Shown: in pieces, positions 30,379 to 40,907 of the stretch
Layout of the letters: the number at the start of each line of letters is the position of its first letter
Numbering within the stretch: position 1 is the first letter of the stretch
Position numbers and translations under genes: made by a program
Assembly (NCBI GenBank): GCA_016721385.1
Contig: JADKIE010000005.1
Span: forward strand, 124,001-188,000
Reading direction: 5' to 3'
From: Chitinophagaceae bacterium
GTDB taxonomy: Bacteria; Bacteroidota; Bacteroidia; Chitinophagales; Chitinophagaceae
Length of the DNA: 64,000 bases
The notes under the pieces: generated by a model
What the model was told of the DNA's origin: nothing
The model's database searches: none
Seen by the model: only the letters and a program-made list of their open reading frames with translations

Positions 30379-33300
30379 ATGAAACTTTTTTCAACCTGCG
30401 TATCTTTTTTTGGTTAATATTTTATCTGCACAGCAAATAGATATTAATAAACAATTTAAAAACTTAAAAGCCAGGTCAATTGGCCCAAGCGGAATGAGTG
30501 GCCGTATTACAGCCATTGATGCTTTGCATAATGAGCCCAATACCATTTACATTGGCGCTGCAAGTGGGGTGTGTGGAAAACCGATAATGCCGGCAATAGC
30601 TGGAAACCTGTTTTTGACGAACAGCCTATTCAAAATATTGGCAGTATTGCTATTTGTCAGGCTAATCCGAGTATAATATGGGTTGGCACCGGTGAAGGTA
30701 ACCCACGTAACTCGGTAAGCCTTGGCGAGGGTATATTTAAAAGCTTAGATGCCGGTAAAACGTGGAAATGCATGGGCTTGCAAAAAACAAAAAACATTCA
30801 TCGAGTAATAATTGATCCTACAAATCCGAATATAGTTTATGCAGGTGTAATTGGTAATCCGTTTGGAATGCACAGCGAGAGAGGGGTTTATAAAACTACC
30901 GATGGCGGCGATACCTGGGCTAAAGTTTTATATACGAATGATACCAGCGGCATAGCCGATATGATTATGGATCCTAAAAACCCTAATAAAATATTTGCTG
31001 CTATGTGGCAACACAGCCGCAGTCCATGGAGCCTAAACAGCGGTGGCAAAGGCAGTGGTTTGTACATGACATTGGATGGTGGTAAAACATGGGATAACCT
31101 TGCCGGCAAAAACGGCCTGCCTGCAATGCCTTACGGACGTATAGGTTTGGCCATTTGTTACGATATGCCCAACAGAGTTTATGCATTAATAGAAAGCACT
31201 AAAAGTGCTTTGTATAAAAGCGACGATGGAGGAACAAACTGGGAAAAAGTAAACGAAAATCCTGAATATACCGCTAATCGTAGTTTTTACTTTCAGGATA
31301 TTATTTGTGATCCAAAAAACGAAAACAGATTATGGCTTATTAATCAAATTGTAAGTATGAGTGAAGATGGCGGTAAAACATTTAAAACTGTAATACCTTA
31401 CAACGGCATACATCCCGATCATCATGCATTTTGGATTAATCCTTTAGATCCTAATTATATCATTGATGGAAATGATGGAGGAATAGGTATTACAAGAGAT
31501 AAAGGGAAAACCTGGCTGTTTGACGAAAAAATACCTGTAGGGCAGTTTTATCATATTAATGTAGATAACGAGTTGCCGTATAATGTAATGGGTGGCATGC
31601 AAGATAACGGAAGCTGGCGTGGGCCTGCATATACATGGACAAGCGGCGGCCTCAAAAATTATTATTGGGAAAGCCTTTGGGGCGGCGATGGTTTTGATGT
31701 TATGCCCGATGCCGAAGATGCCAATTGGGTTTATGCCATGAGCCAGGGTGGAAGCGTAGGCAGATATAATGTTGTTACCGGCGAAAGCTGGTATATTCGT
31801 CCGCCAAGTATTGTTAATACTGTTAATAAAGATAGATTACGCTTTAATTGGAATGCAGCAATAGCACAAGATGCCTTTGAGAAAAAAACGATTTATTACG
31901 GAAGCCAGTTTGTGCATAAAAGTACCGATAAAGGCGCAAGCTGGACGACCATTAGTCCCGATTTAACTACCAACGATTCTGCAAAAATAGACCAAAGCAA
32001 AAACGGCGGCATAAGCATAGACATTACCGGAGCCGAAAATCATTGCACCATTTTGGCCATTGAGCCAAGTAAATTAAATAAAGATATTATTTGGGTAACT
32101 ACCGACGATGGAAATGTACAGTTAACTAAAGATGGTGGTAAAACATGGATAAATGTTAGCACAAAAATAGCAGGAATGCCTAAAGGAAGCTGGTTGCCTC
32201 AGGTAAGGGCAAGCCGCTATAATGCAGCAGAGGCCTTTGTTGTAGCAAACGATTACCGGCGAGGAAATAACGAAGCCATGATTTTTAGAACAACCGATTT
32301 TGGTACTACCTGGGTTAACATCTTACAAAATAAAAATACAAAAGGCTATGCATTAACAGTGCTACAAGACCCTGCAGAACCTAATTTAATTTTTGTGGGT
32401 ACAGAGCAGGGCCTTTGGGTAAGTTTGGATAATGCAAACAGTTTTCAGCAATTTAAAAACAATTATCCAGGTGTTAGCACGTACGATTTAACCATACAAG
32501 AACGGGAAGCCGATTTGTGTATTGCAACTTTTGGCAGAGCTATTTATATTTTAGATGATATAAGGCCGCTTAGGCAATTGGCAGCACAAAAAGGTAATCT
32601 TGCTAAAAACATAGTGGCATTTAAAAATAACGATACCTATCAGGTAAGTTATAAAAATGCGCCGGGGTACGAGTGGAGTACCTGGGGAATTTGGGATGCA
32701 GATAATAAAAAGAGAGGTGCAGCCATTAACTTTTTTGTAAAACCAATAAATACCGGCGTAAAAGATAGTGCAGTTAGTAAGCCTGCAAAAGATTCTTCAG
32801 TAGTTGCAGGTAAAAAGATGGTGTAAAAACGGATTCTGTTTTTGTAAAATATACGATGCCCAAAACACACTATTACGAAATTTAAAATGGGAAGCAGATA
32901 CCGGTTTTAACCGAAAATACTGGGGAATGGAAGAAAAAGGGTATCGTTTTCCGGGTTCTCCAAAACCAAAACCCAATAGCCCCGAGCCGGGCGGCAATCA
33001 GGTTTTACCCGGAACATACAAAGTAGTAATAAGCAATGGTAAAGATGCAGATAGTAGTTTTGTTACCATTAAGGCAGATCCACGTAAAGAAAATAATAAT
33101 GCCGTACTAATAGCCCAGAGAGCCTTACAAAGCAGGCTTCGTACTAGTAGCGATAAGCTAACGCTTGGGTTAGATCAGTTAACAGATGCTGAGGAAATTG
33201 CAAAAAAATACGAGGCACAGTTAAAAGATGTGGAAGGAAAAGAGGCAGATAGTGTTAGAAAACAAAGTAAAAAAATGCAAGATGCCATTAAAGATGTAAG

Positions 33301-33529
33301 GGATTTTGTAAGTGGTAAAAAAATAGAAAGACAAGGCTATGGGCAATTACCTGTAGAAACAGTAATGACTGCTTTGCAAGAAGCTATGCAATACATACGT
33401 AGTAAAAATGTAGCTCCGGGCAAGCAGGAAGAAACATTAGTGGTAAAAGCCGAAACTAAAATTGCCGAAGCAATTAGCAAAATAAATAATTTCTTTTCAG
33501 ATAAATGGAAAGGTTATCAAGCTTGGTAG
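30379..33529 (+). CDS. Large BNR/sialidase-fold repeat protein, VPS10-like (four indels)
   Basis: An exported protein of about 1050 residues after correction. ATG at 30379 starts a signal peptide (MKLFSTCVSFLVNILSAQ) that needs one T removed from the run at 30405-30411. Further single-base losses lie at 30566-30569, 32812-32816 and near 32846-32850. The body is a beta-propeller of repeated Asp-box units (TDGGDTWAKV, DGGKTWDNL, DGGTNWEKV, DGGKTFKTV, DKGASWTTI, DGGKTWINV). The C-terminal 240 residues are helical (AEEIAKKYEAQLKDVEGK). It matches a class of Bacteroidota proteins annotated as glycosyl hydrolases from the propeller fold alone; activity is not demonstrated by any motif here. Confidence 0.82.
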
Positions 33530-33593
33530 AGAGCAATAAAGTAAGTTTATTTAAGGAGTTTAAGCCATTGTAAATTAGTGAAGATATTCAATT

Positions 33594-33627
33594 AAAAATC
33601 CCTCTCAGTTTACTGAGAGGGATTTTT
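33594..33627. terminator. Bidirectional intrinsic terminator
   Basis: A perfect 16-bp stem (AAAAATCCCTCTCAGT and complement) with a 2-base TT gap, between two convergent genes. Confidence 0.85.
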
Positions 33628-33646
33628 TGTATAGCTTAAATTTCAA

Positions 33647-36166
33647 TTATCTAATTAAAATAACCGTACCGGTTTGTTCCACATCTGCACCGTTAACATC
33701 AATACCTTTAACCATCCAAACATAGGTGCCGGCAAGTGCTTTTTTACCTTTAAAATTTCCATCCCAACCTTTAAGCCATTCTCTTGTTTCAAACATAAGA
33801 GCACCATAACGGTCAAAAACCCTGAAATATTCAGTGCTTTGTATTCCAGATGGGATAACTTTAAAAGTTTCATTTAATCCATCGCCATTTGGAGAAAATG
33901 CATTAGGTACATGATACATTGGGCCTTCGTACACTTTTACAAATACGCCATCGTATGCAAAACAACCAATATTATCGGTAACTTTTACTTCAAAGTATTG
34001 ATCGTGGCTAAGAACAGCCAGCGGTTTACGGGCAAATGGGTTGTTTAGCGGAGCCGAAGGACTCCAAACAAAACCAACGCCACCTGTAGATTCTAACTGA
34101 TGTGGTTTGTTGTACATGGCAATGGTATCGTTGCCTGCAAAAGCGGGAACAGGATCTCTCATGGTAATTAAAACACTATCTACAACGGTAAAGTTACAAC
34201 CATAGTTATCCGTAACAGTTAAGTAAAAATATCGGGTAGTATCTGGCCTTACAATAGCATTTGGCGAACGATGCGGCACAACCATTGTGCTATCTGTCCA
34301 CAAATAGTTTACCGTACCACTTAAATTGGTAGCATTGCCATTTAAGTAAGCAAAAGTTTTATAACAAATGGTGGTATCCTTACCTGCATCGGGTACAGGC
34401 TTGTGTTTTACATTAATAATAATGCTATCTAACCTGCTGCAAAGACCCCATTTAGCTACTAAATAATATTTAGTAGTATCATTAGGGTTAAGTATGGCAT
34501 TTTTGGCCGTATCATAATCTAACAACGGCCTTCCGGGAGTCCATTTAAACGTATCGGTTAAAGCATTGGTTACAGGGAACATGGCTACTTTTTGTCCAAA
34601 GCAAATGGTACTGTCGGGGCCAAGGTCTAAGTGCATAGTATCTAACAAAGTAATGGCAACAGGAGCAACGGCAGTTGTTACACAGTTATTAGCATCTTTA
34701 ATTTGTATTGGTCCATAACTGCCTACGGACAGGCTACTAAATACATTACCGGGTTGATAAGTAACACCACCATCAATAGAATATTGATAAGCAGGTACAC
34801 CGCCACCGGCTGTTAAGGTAATAGTACCTGTATTATTGGCACAGTTGGTTGGGGTAGATGTTGTTGAAAGGGTTAAAGCAGTTGGTTCGCCAATTGTAAT
34901 GGTAGCAACTGCTGCACATAAATTACCGGTTTCTCTGGCTCTTAAATTATATGTACCAGCTGGAAGGTTAAGGAAAGTTGGAGATGCCTGCCATGTAACA
35001 CCGGCATCTATACTATATTCGTAAAGTGCGCCAATCGGGTTAGTAAATGTTATTGAACCTGTATTTCCACCATTACACAGAACATCTGTTTTTGTTGCAG
35101 ATATAGTAAACGGAGGCAAAGCCCTTAAAACTCTTAAAGTATCATATGCAAAAACCTCAACTGCTGGGTCATCAAATTTTTCGTAAACGGATTTTACTAT
35201 AAAATTATCGGGATTGCCAACAAGCGGAACACCGGGAAAATCTACATTTAATATTCCACCACCTTGCGGAGTTACTACACCAGCCGTAATAACAGTACCA
35301 GCAAAGTTTATTAGTTCAGCTCTTTAAAAAGATTACGACCGGCGCCGCCTGTAGGAACAAAACGCCAGGCTTCATTCATATTTACAGAACCCCAGGCCGG
35401 GTCTAAAGCAGCTCTTCCGGGAGGCATTACAGCTTGTGTTCTGGTAAAATCTTGTAAGCCTATCATTTTTCTGCCACTATTCCAACCAGAACAGGGCTGT
35501 ACACTATTAACAAAACTTCTATTATGCCAGTGCTTTCATACAATACTATCTGATGTGTATTTTCGATAGAATTACTACAAGCAGCACTAAATAGAGGGAC
35601 TTTGTAAAAACTTAAAATAAATTGCCTGTGTGGGGCAGTACCAATAATATCATACTTAATTCGTTGAGTAGGAGATGTGGGTTCACTTGGGTCTAAATCA
35701 TGAAAAACACCCATTACTAAAGCTCTGTCGTAAGAAGTGGTTGGAATATTTCCGGCGGTCATACTCCAATGGCTAAAGGCCCCTGCAAGGCTTGCATCAA
35801 AAGAAAGATAACCGTTGGTACTTGCAACTAACGAATTGAACGTTGTACCAAAAATGGAAAAGCAAATCCAAGATTTATAACCGAAGAATATCTATCATCA
35901 ATAGTCAAATTTGTAGGATTACCCGGTGCTCCAGGGTTAACATAAGGTGCAAAACATTGCCCCGGGCTGCTACCTGTCATTGGATTTATGGTGTATGTAG
36001 CACCAGGGCCAAACTCTTTAATTTCAAGTGTTTTAGCATTTAATGTTAATGTATTTATGTTACAAGGTACAGTTGTGTCTCTGGAGCAGTGAAACGAAAA
36101 AACACTTTGTGCCTTTGTATAAGTTGAAAATAGCAGGATAGTAAAAACAAGTAAATATCTTCTCAT
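33647..36166 (-). CDS. T9SS type B sorting-domain adhesin (three frameshifts)
   Basis: A surface protein of about 840 residues after correction. Signal peptide MRRYLLVFTILLFSTYTKAQ, an N-terminal module (NLGFAFPFFGTTFNSLVAS, LVMGVFHDLDPSEPT) common in gliding-associated proteins, two SprB-type repeats (VLCNGGNTGSITFT and a second TNCANNTGTITLT unit), then the CHU_C C-terminal domain (PNAFSPNGDGLNETFKVIP ... TGTVILIR). Single bases are missing near 35851-35856, 35512-35515 and 35313-35325; each restored frame matches its flanks. No PorP/SprF gene is adjacent. It is likely exported and attached by the type IX system, with adhesion as the inferred role. Confidence 0.85.
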
Positions 36167-36213
36167 TGCTAATTTGAGTTTAAAAATAGCTTTGAAGATA
36201 ATTAATTTATTTT

Positions 36214-36320
36214 AATCTGTAAAAACTAAAACTTCCACCGCACAAAGGCTTCCATAGCAGCGTATTGTGTAAGGCCTAATTGGGCATAAAGTTGGGCTGT
36301 ATTGGCATTGCGTTCCTCTA
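36214..36320. repeat. Direct repeat, copy A (duplicated nagB 3' end)
   Basis: About 107 bases matching 36971-37077 with roughly six mismatches. It contains the last ~30 codons and stop of the NagB/PIG-L gene plus about 12 bases beyond. Confidence 0.9.
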
Positions 36321-36325
36321 CTTCA
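36226..36325 (-). pseudogene. Displaced C-terminal fragment of the NagB/PIG-L protein
   Basis: Minus-strand reading gives ERNANTAQLYAQLGLTQYAAM followed by EAFVRWKF and stop, the same as the end of the intact copy except for Gln in place of Leu. Nearly all base differences from copy B are synonymous, so the fragment separated from, or was acquired from, a functional allele fairly recently. It has no start codon and no upstream body. Confidence 0.75.
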
Positions 36326-36326
36326 A

Positions 36327-36960
36327 AGGTTCGTGTCTTCACGAACCTATTATAAGAATTCGCTAAAACTCTTTTCTTAAATCTTTTAAAAAAGGAAAGG
36401 TTTTTACGCCTTGTTCGTAGTATTGAGCTGAAGAGTATTTATAATCACACATATCTTTAACTAGTTGCCATTTTCCTGAAAGTGGGTTTGCATGTATATA
36501 ATCTAACTTTTGATATGCAACTTCTTTGCTCTTTAAATGAATTGCCAATGAATCTCTTTGCCAAAATTCAAAGTTTTTGTTTGTAGCAGTTACAGCATAG
36601 TTTTTTAAACTATTATCATTGTTTGCTATAAGTAGTTTTTTAAATTCATGTGCAGTATATTTAAGAAAAGAGCCTTGTGGTGTTTCTTTACCATTCATTT
36701 CTTTAGTTTGCCATATTAAATGAATGTGATTGGGCATAATTACAAATGCAAAAACATCTATTTTATTGTTGTTAGATAAATACTGCAATGAGTTTATTAT
36801 TATGTCCTTGTATTGATTTTGAAATAATAAATTTTGCCAGTTATTTATAGTTGCTGTCCAAAAAAACATTTCACCAATCTCTATGTATGATTTTCGCTTT
36901 TGATTAAATATTCCGTTTTTCATTTTTAATAACAAATTAGGTTCGTGAAGACACGAACCT
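36327..36960. mobile_element. RAYT element bounded by inverted 22-bp palindromes
   Basis: Left palindrome 36327-36348 (AGGTTCGTG, TCTT, CACGAACCT); right palindrome 36939-36960 (AGGTTCGTG, AAGA, CACGAACCT). The two are exact reverse complements of each other. Between them is one REP-associated tyrosine transposase gene. Outside them lie the two direct copies of the nagB 3' end. This is the classical layout of a REP/BIME-type unit with its transposase. Confidence 0.8.
36363..36923 (-). CDS. REP-associated tyrosine transposase (RAYT, Y1/HUH family)
   Basis: A 186-residue single-strand DNA transposase. The start at 36923 (MKNGIFNQKRKSYIE) is chosen because upstream residues of the longer open frame come from the flanking repeat and palindrome. 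The HUH metal motif is in FAFVIMPNHIHLIWQ; the catalytic tyrosine is probably in VAYQKLDYIHANPLSGKW; a C-terminal CDYKYSSAQYYEQG is typical of RAYTs. The frame is intact. RAYTs nick and rejoin at REP-like palindromes, and matching palindromes border the gene. Confidence 0.9.
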   Translation of the reverse strand: MKNGIFNQKRKSYIEIGEMFFWTATINNWQNLLFQNQYKDIIINSLQYLSNNNKIDVFAFVIMPNHIHLIWQTKEMNGKETPQGSFLKYTAHEFKKLLIANNDNSLKNYAVTATNKNFEFWQRDSLAIHLKSKEVAYQKLDYIHANPLSGKWQLVKDMCDYKYSSAQYYEQGVKTFPFLKDLRKEF

Positions 36961-36970
36961 TTAGGTTTGC

Positions 36971-37077
36971 AATCTGTAAAAACTAAAACTTCCACCGAAC
37001 AAAGGCTTCCATGGCAGCGTATTGTGTAAGGCCCAATTGGGCATAAAGTAGGGCTGTATTGGCATTTCGTTCTTCGG
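36971..37077. repeat. Direct repeat, copy B (nagB 3' end in place)
   Basis: The native end of the NagB/PIG-L gene; it pairs with copy A at 36214-36320 on the other side of the RAYT element. Confidence 0.9.
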
Positions 37078-38707
37078 CTCGTTGCCAAAATTCTCTGTCA
37101 TCGCTGCCCAAAAAGGGTACACTATCTTTTTGCGATTGATGAATAAATATGCCGTGCCGCTTTTTTACTACCTGATCGGGGCTCATGGGCACTGCCATTT
37201 CAATTTCCGTAATATCCCACTCTTGCCAGGCGCCTTTATAAAGCCATAGCCAGCAATCGTTTATCCAGTTTTCTGTTTTTTGTTTTCTGTTAGTGCCATT
37301 TATTCTTGTTAAGGCTTCTAAAACTACATCAAAACAAACTTTGTGTGTGCCATGCGGATCGGCAAAATCGCCGGCACAATATATTTGGTGGGGTTGTATT
37401 TTATTGAGTAAGTCAATAGTTATCTGCACATCATCTTCGTTCATTGGATTTTTTTCAATGGTACCTGTTTCGTAAAAAGGTAAATTCATAAAATGAATTT
37501 GCTCATCATTTATGCCTACATATTTGCAAGTGGCTTTAGCCTCACAGCGTCGTATCAATCCTTTAATAGAGCGTATTGCAGATGTATCTTTTTCAGAAGA
37601 TTTTTTTGTTTTTAAAAATGCAATGGCATCGTCTAATATTTTTTTGCTTTTGGTTTCATCAATATCAAACATGTTTTCAAACCCAACTGTAAAATCAATA
37701 AAACGAGTAACAAACTCATCCGTTACTGCAATATTTCCGCTGGTTTGATAAGCTACATGTACCTGATGACCCTGATCTTGCAAACGCATAAAAGTACCGC
37801 CCATGCTTATTATATCATCATCGGGGTGAGGGGAGAAAAGCAATACTTTTTTAGGAAATGGCTCATGCCTTTCAGGATGGCTTGTTCTTTGTTCACTTGG
37901 CTTACCACCAGGCCATCCTGTTATACTATCTCTTAGTAAATAAAATACTTGTAAATTTATTTCGTATGCATCGCCTTTTTCTACCAATAAATCACTCAGG
38001 CCGTTATCGTTATAATCGTTATTTGTAAGGCTTAATACCGGTTTTTTTAATTGCAGGGCAAGATTAGCCACTGCTTTTTTAATAATCTTTTCTGTCCATT
38101 CACATTCACCGGTAAGCCAGGGGCTTTTAAAACGGGTTAATTCGCTGGCGGCATTTTCATCTATAATAAAATTGCAATCATCATGGTTTTGCAAAAGAGA
38201 TGCAGGTACATCTTCTGTATCATCTTCTTCAACAGCTTTTTTAATAACCGAGGCTTTGTTTTGCCCCCAGGCCATTAAAATAATTTTTTTACTTTTTAAA
38301 ATTGTACTAATGCCCATGGTTATTGCCATACGAGGCACTTCGCTCATATTACCAAACTCGTAACTATTGGCAAGCCGTGTGCTGTTATCGAGTGTTGTTA
38401 ACCGTGTTTTTGTATATATCTAGCTTTGCAAAGCGTCTTTATGCATGGGGTAGTACTGATCTAAATTAAAAGTGATAACATTTTTAAAACTTAAACCTTC
38501 TTCTTTATGCATACGCACCAAATGAGCATACAATGTTTTTGGTGACGATCCTGTTGCTAAGCCTATAACACATTTTTTTCCTTCGGCATCTTTTTGCTTT
38601 ATTAACTGGGCTATTTGTTGTGCAACATATTCAGAGCCATCGGTTGAAGTTGAAAATATTTTTACCGGAATTTTTTCTAACGAGTCTGTAAGGTCTATTT
38701 TATTCAT
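36983..38707 (-). CDS. nagB: NagB/PIG-L fusion (glucosamine-6-phosphate deaminase plus LmbE deacetylase), interior missing
   Basis: In Bacteroidota this is a single protein of about 640 residues. The NagB N-terminus is here (IGLATGSSPKTLYAHL; NLDQYYPMHKDALQS), followed by TAG at 38420-38422, then in the same frame TRLTTLDNSTRLANSYEFGN and the rest. About 85 residues that should hold the second catalytic block (the GxxGHIAFNEPG region with Asp141/His143/Glu148 in E. coli numbering) are absent. The PIG-L half is complete: LLFSPHPDDDIISMGGT with the zinc-binding HPDD, and DFADPHGTHKVC. The PIG-L half could act alone if translated; NagB could not. It follows GH20 on the same strand, consistent with GlcNAc use. 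Confidence 0.85.
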
Positions 38708-38725
38708 AATTATAAATTATGAGCT

Positions 38726-38778
38726 ATGAATTATGAGTGAGTTAACTTATTGAATAATAAAGATAACTCATAATTCAT
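38726..38778. repeat. Intergenic hairpin of AATTATGA-type repeats
   Basis: ATGAATTATGAGT (38726-38738) and its complement (38766-38778), within a longer run of AATTATGA units between GH20 and nagB. Confidence 0.6.
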
Positions 38779-38799
38779 CATTAATTATTTATAACTCTT

Positions 38800-40906
38800 T
38801 TATTCTACTTCAATTTCATCAATAAACAACCATGCAGGATTACCGGCACCGGGTTTACCACTTGGTATGGTGCCATAATTTTTTGCAAATAGTTTTATCG
38901 AACGGCAGGTTTTTGGCTTATCTAATTTTATAATTTGTACATTACTTTCATTTGTTACCTGTTGGGTAATAATTTCTATTGGAGGAAGTCGGGTAAAAGC
39001 TCCGGTATCAATATAAGTGATGAATGCTACCTGAATTTGACTAGGCAAATAAATCCAACTGCCATTTTGGTTGAGTGTATGTAAAGTAATTTTTGATATC
39101 TCTACATCTTTTCCAAAATCAATTGTAGCCTCTACATCTTTACCTAAAAAACCTAAAAATTCACTACTTTTAGCTAAGCCTTTTTCGTTTTGCACACCAT
39201 TAACTAATGTAAACGTTCAGTTGGTAATACAGTTGCCTTCAAGTCATAATAAGCCTTACTGTAATTAATCTTTTGTTTATCTAATCGTTCAAAAAGGATT
39301 GGAATGCGCCTTTCAAAATCTGTCCAACTGCGTTTTTCTTTTGATGTCCAAAGTACTTCACTTAGTGCTGCTATTCTGGGAAAAAGCATGTACTCCAGCT
39401 TGTTAGTATTACCTATATACTCTGTCCACATATTTGCTTGTGCACCTAATATATATTTTGCTTGTTCTTCATTTAATTCCTTGGGAATTGGATCGTAATT
39501 GTACACGGCTTCTAAACCATTGTAGCCGCCAATGGTTACACTGTCTTCGTTTTTACTTTGGCTATGATCAAAATAAACGGGTTTGCCCGGCGTCATAATT
39601 ACATTGTGCTGTTGCTTAGCCGCTTCAATTCCACCAGCTTCGCCACGCCAACTCATTACAGTTGCGTTGGGGGCAAGTCCGCCTTCCAAAATTTCATCCC
39701 AACCAATTATATTTCGGCCTTTGCTGTTTAAATATTTTTCTATTCTGTTAATAAAATAACTCTGTAATTCATGTTCGTCTTTTAAGTTTTTTCTTTTAAT
39801 AATTGCTGACAAAAATCAGAACGTTTCCATGCTTCCTTAGGGCATTCATCACCGCCAATATGTATGTATTTACTGGGGAACAGTGTCATCACTTCATCCA
39901 ACACATCTTGTAAAAAATTAAAGGTATAATCTGTTGGCGCAAATACATCTTCAAAAACGCCCCATGTTTGTTGCACTTGCTTGCCTTTTGTAATACCGCT
40001 CCATGTGCAGCCTTTAGGCACTTGTGTATCTTCATTTGGAAAACAACTTAGCTGCGGATAGGCAGCAATTGCTGCCGATGCATGGCCGGGCATTTCAATT
40101 TCGGGGATTACGGTAATGTATTTATCAGCTGCATACTGTACAACTTCTTTTATTTGAGCTTGAGTATAAAAACCGCCGTAATGGATGCTGTCATTGCCTT
40201 TTCCGGGATATCGGCCAATAATAGTTCCGTTTCTAAAACCGCCTGCTTGTGTAAGTTTTGGATATTTTTTTATTTCTATTCGCCAACCTTGATCATCGGT
40301 TAAGTGCCAATGAAATGTATTGAATTTATAGGCCGCTAAATAATCAATATATTTTTTTACAAACGAAACAGGGTAGAAGTGACGGGCAACATCGAGATGC
40401 ATACCACGATAAGCAAAACGAGGGTAGTCATTTATATTAACTAACGGCATTTCTGCTTTTTTATCTGCAGAATACTCTAATACCTGGTTTAAAGTTTGAA
40501 TAGAATAAAACAGGCCTTTAGGATGGTTCACAATAATTTGCATACTGTTAGAAGTGCTTAAAATATTATAAAATTCATCGCCATTATTATTTTTATAGAT
40601 AGAATTTAAAAGTGTAATAGTAATGGTATTTGCTTTTACTTTTTGAACTAGTTTAAAATTTAAGGGCTCAAATTTTGATGTTAAGGTTACTCCGTAATTC
40701 TTTTTTATTTCTTTAATAAAATAGAGTACATCTTTTTTGAGCAGCAAAGAATTATACGATACAACCGTAGCATTAGAAACAATAAATTTGGTTGCAACAT
40801 TTACCTGAATATTTGCGGAAACAGGCATTGGTACTAAATTTAATTTATTTTGCCCCACAACAACCAGGCTGTTTATCAATAAAAGAATGGCAATAATTTT
40901 TTTCAT
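38800..40906 (-). CDS. Beta-N-acetylhexosaminidase, GH20 (two frameshifts)
   Basis: Removes terminal GlcNAc/GalNAc from glycans or chitooligomers. About 702 residues after correction: signal peptide (IIAILLLINSLVVVGQ), GH20b domain, then the catalytic barrel (YRGMHLDVARHFYPV, NTFHWHLTDDQGWRIEI, PEIEMPGHASAA) with the substrate-assisted Asp-Glu pair in HIGGDECPKEAW (353-354). After the barrel a C-terminal beta-sandwich, discoidin-like (FGKDVEISKITLHTLNQNGSW), ends in WLFIDEIEVE. Single bases are missing at 39787-39792 and near 39211-39214. Its start lies 1 base after the CocE stop, so the two are co-transcribed. Confidence 0.92.
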
Positions 40907-40907
40907 A

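Noticed and set aside
30379..33529. A true sialidase
   Set aside because: Asp-box propeller repeats are present but the Arg triad and catalytic Tyr/Glu of sialidases were not identified.
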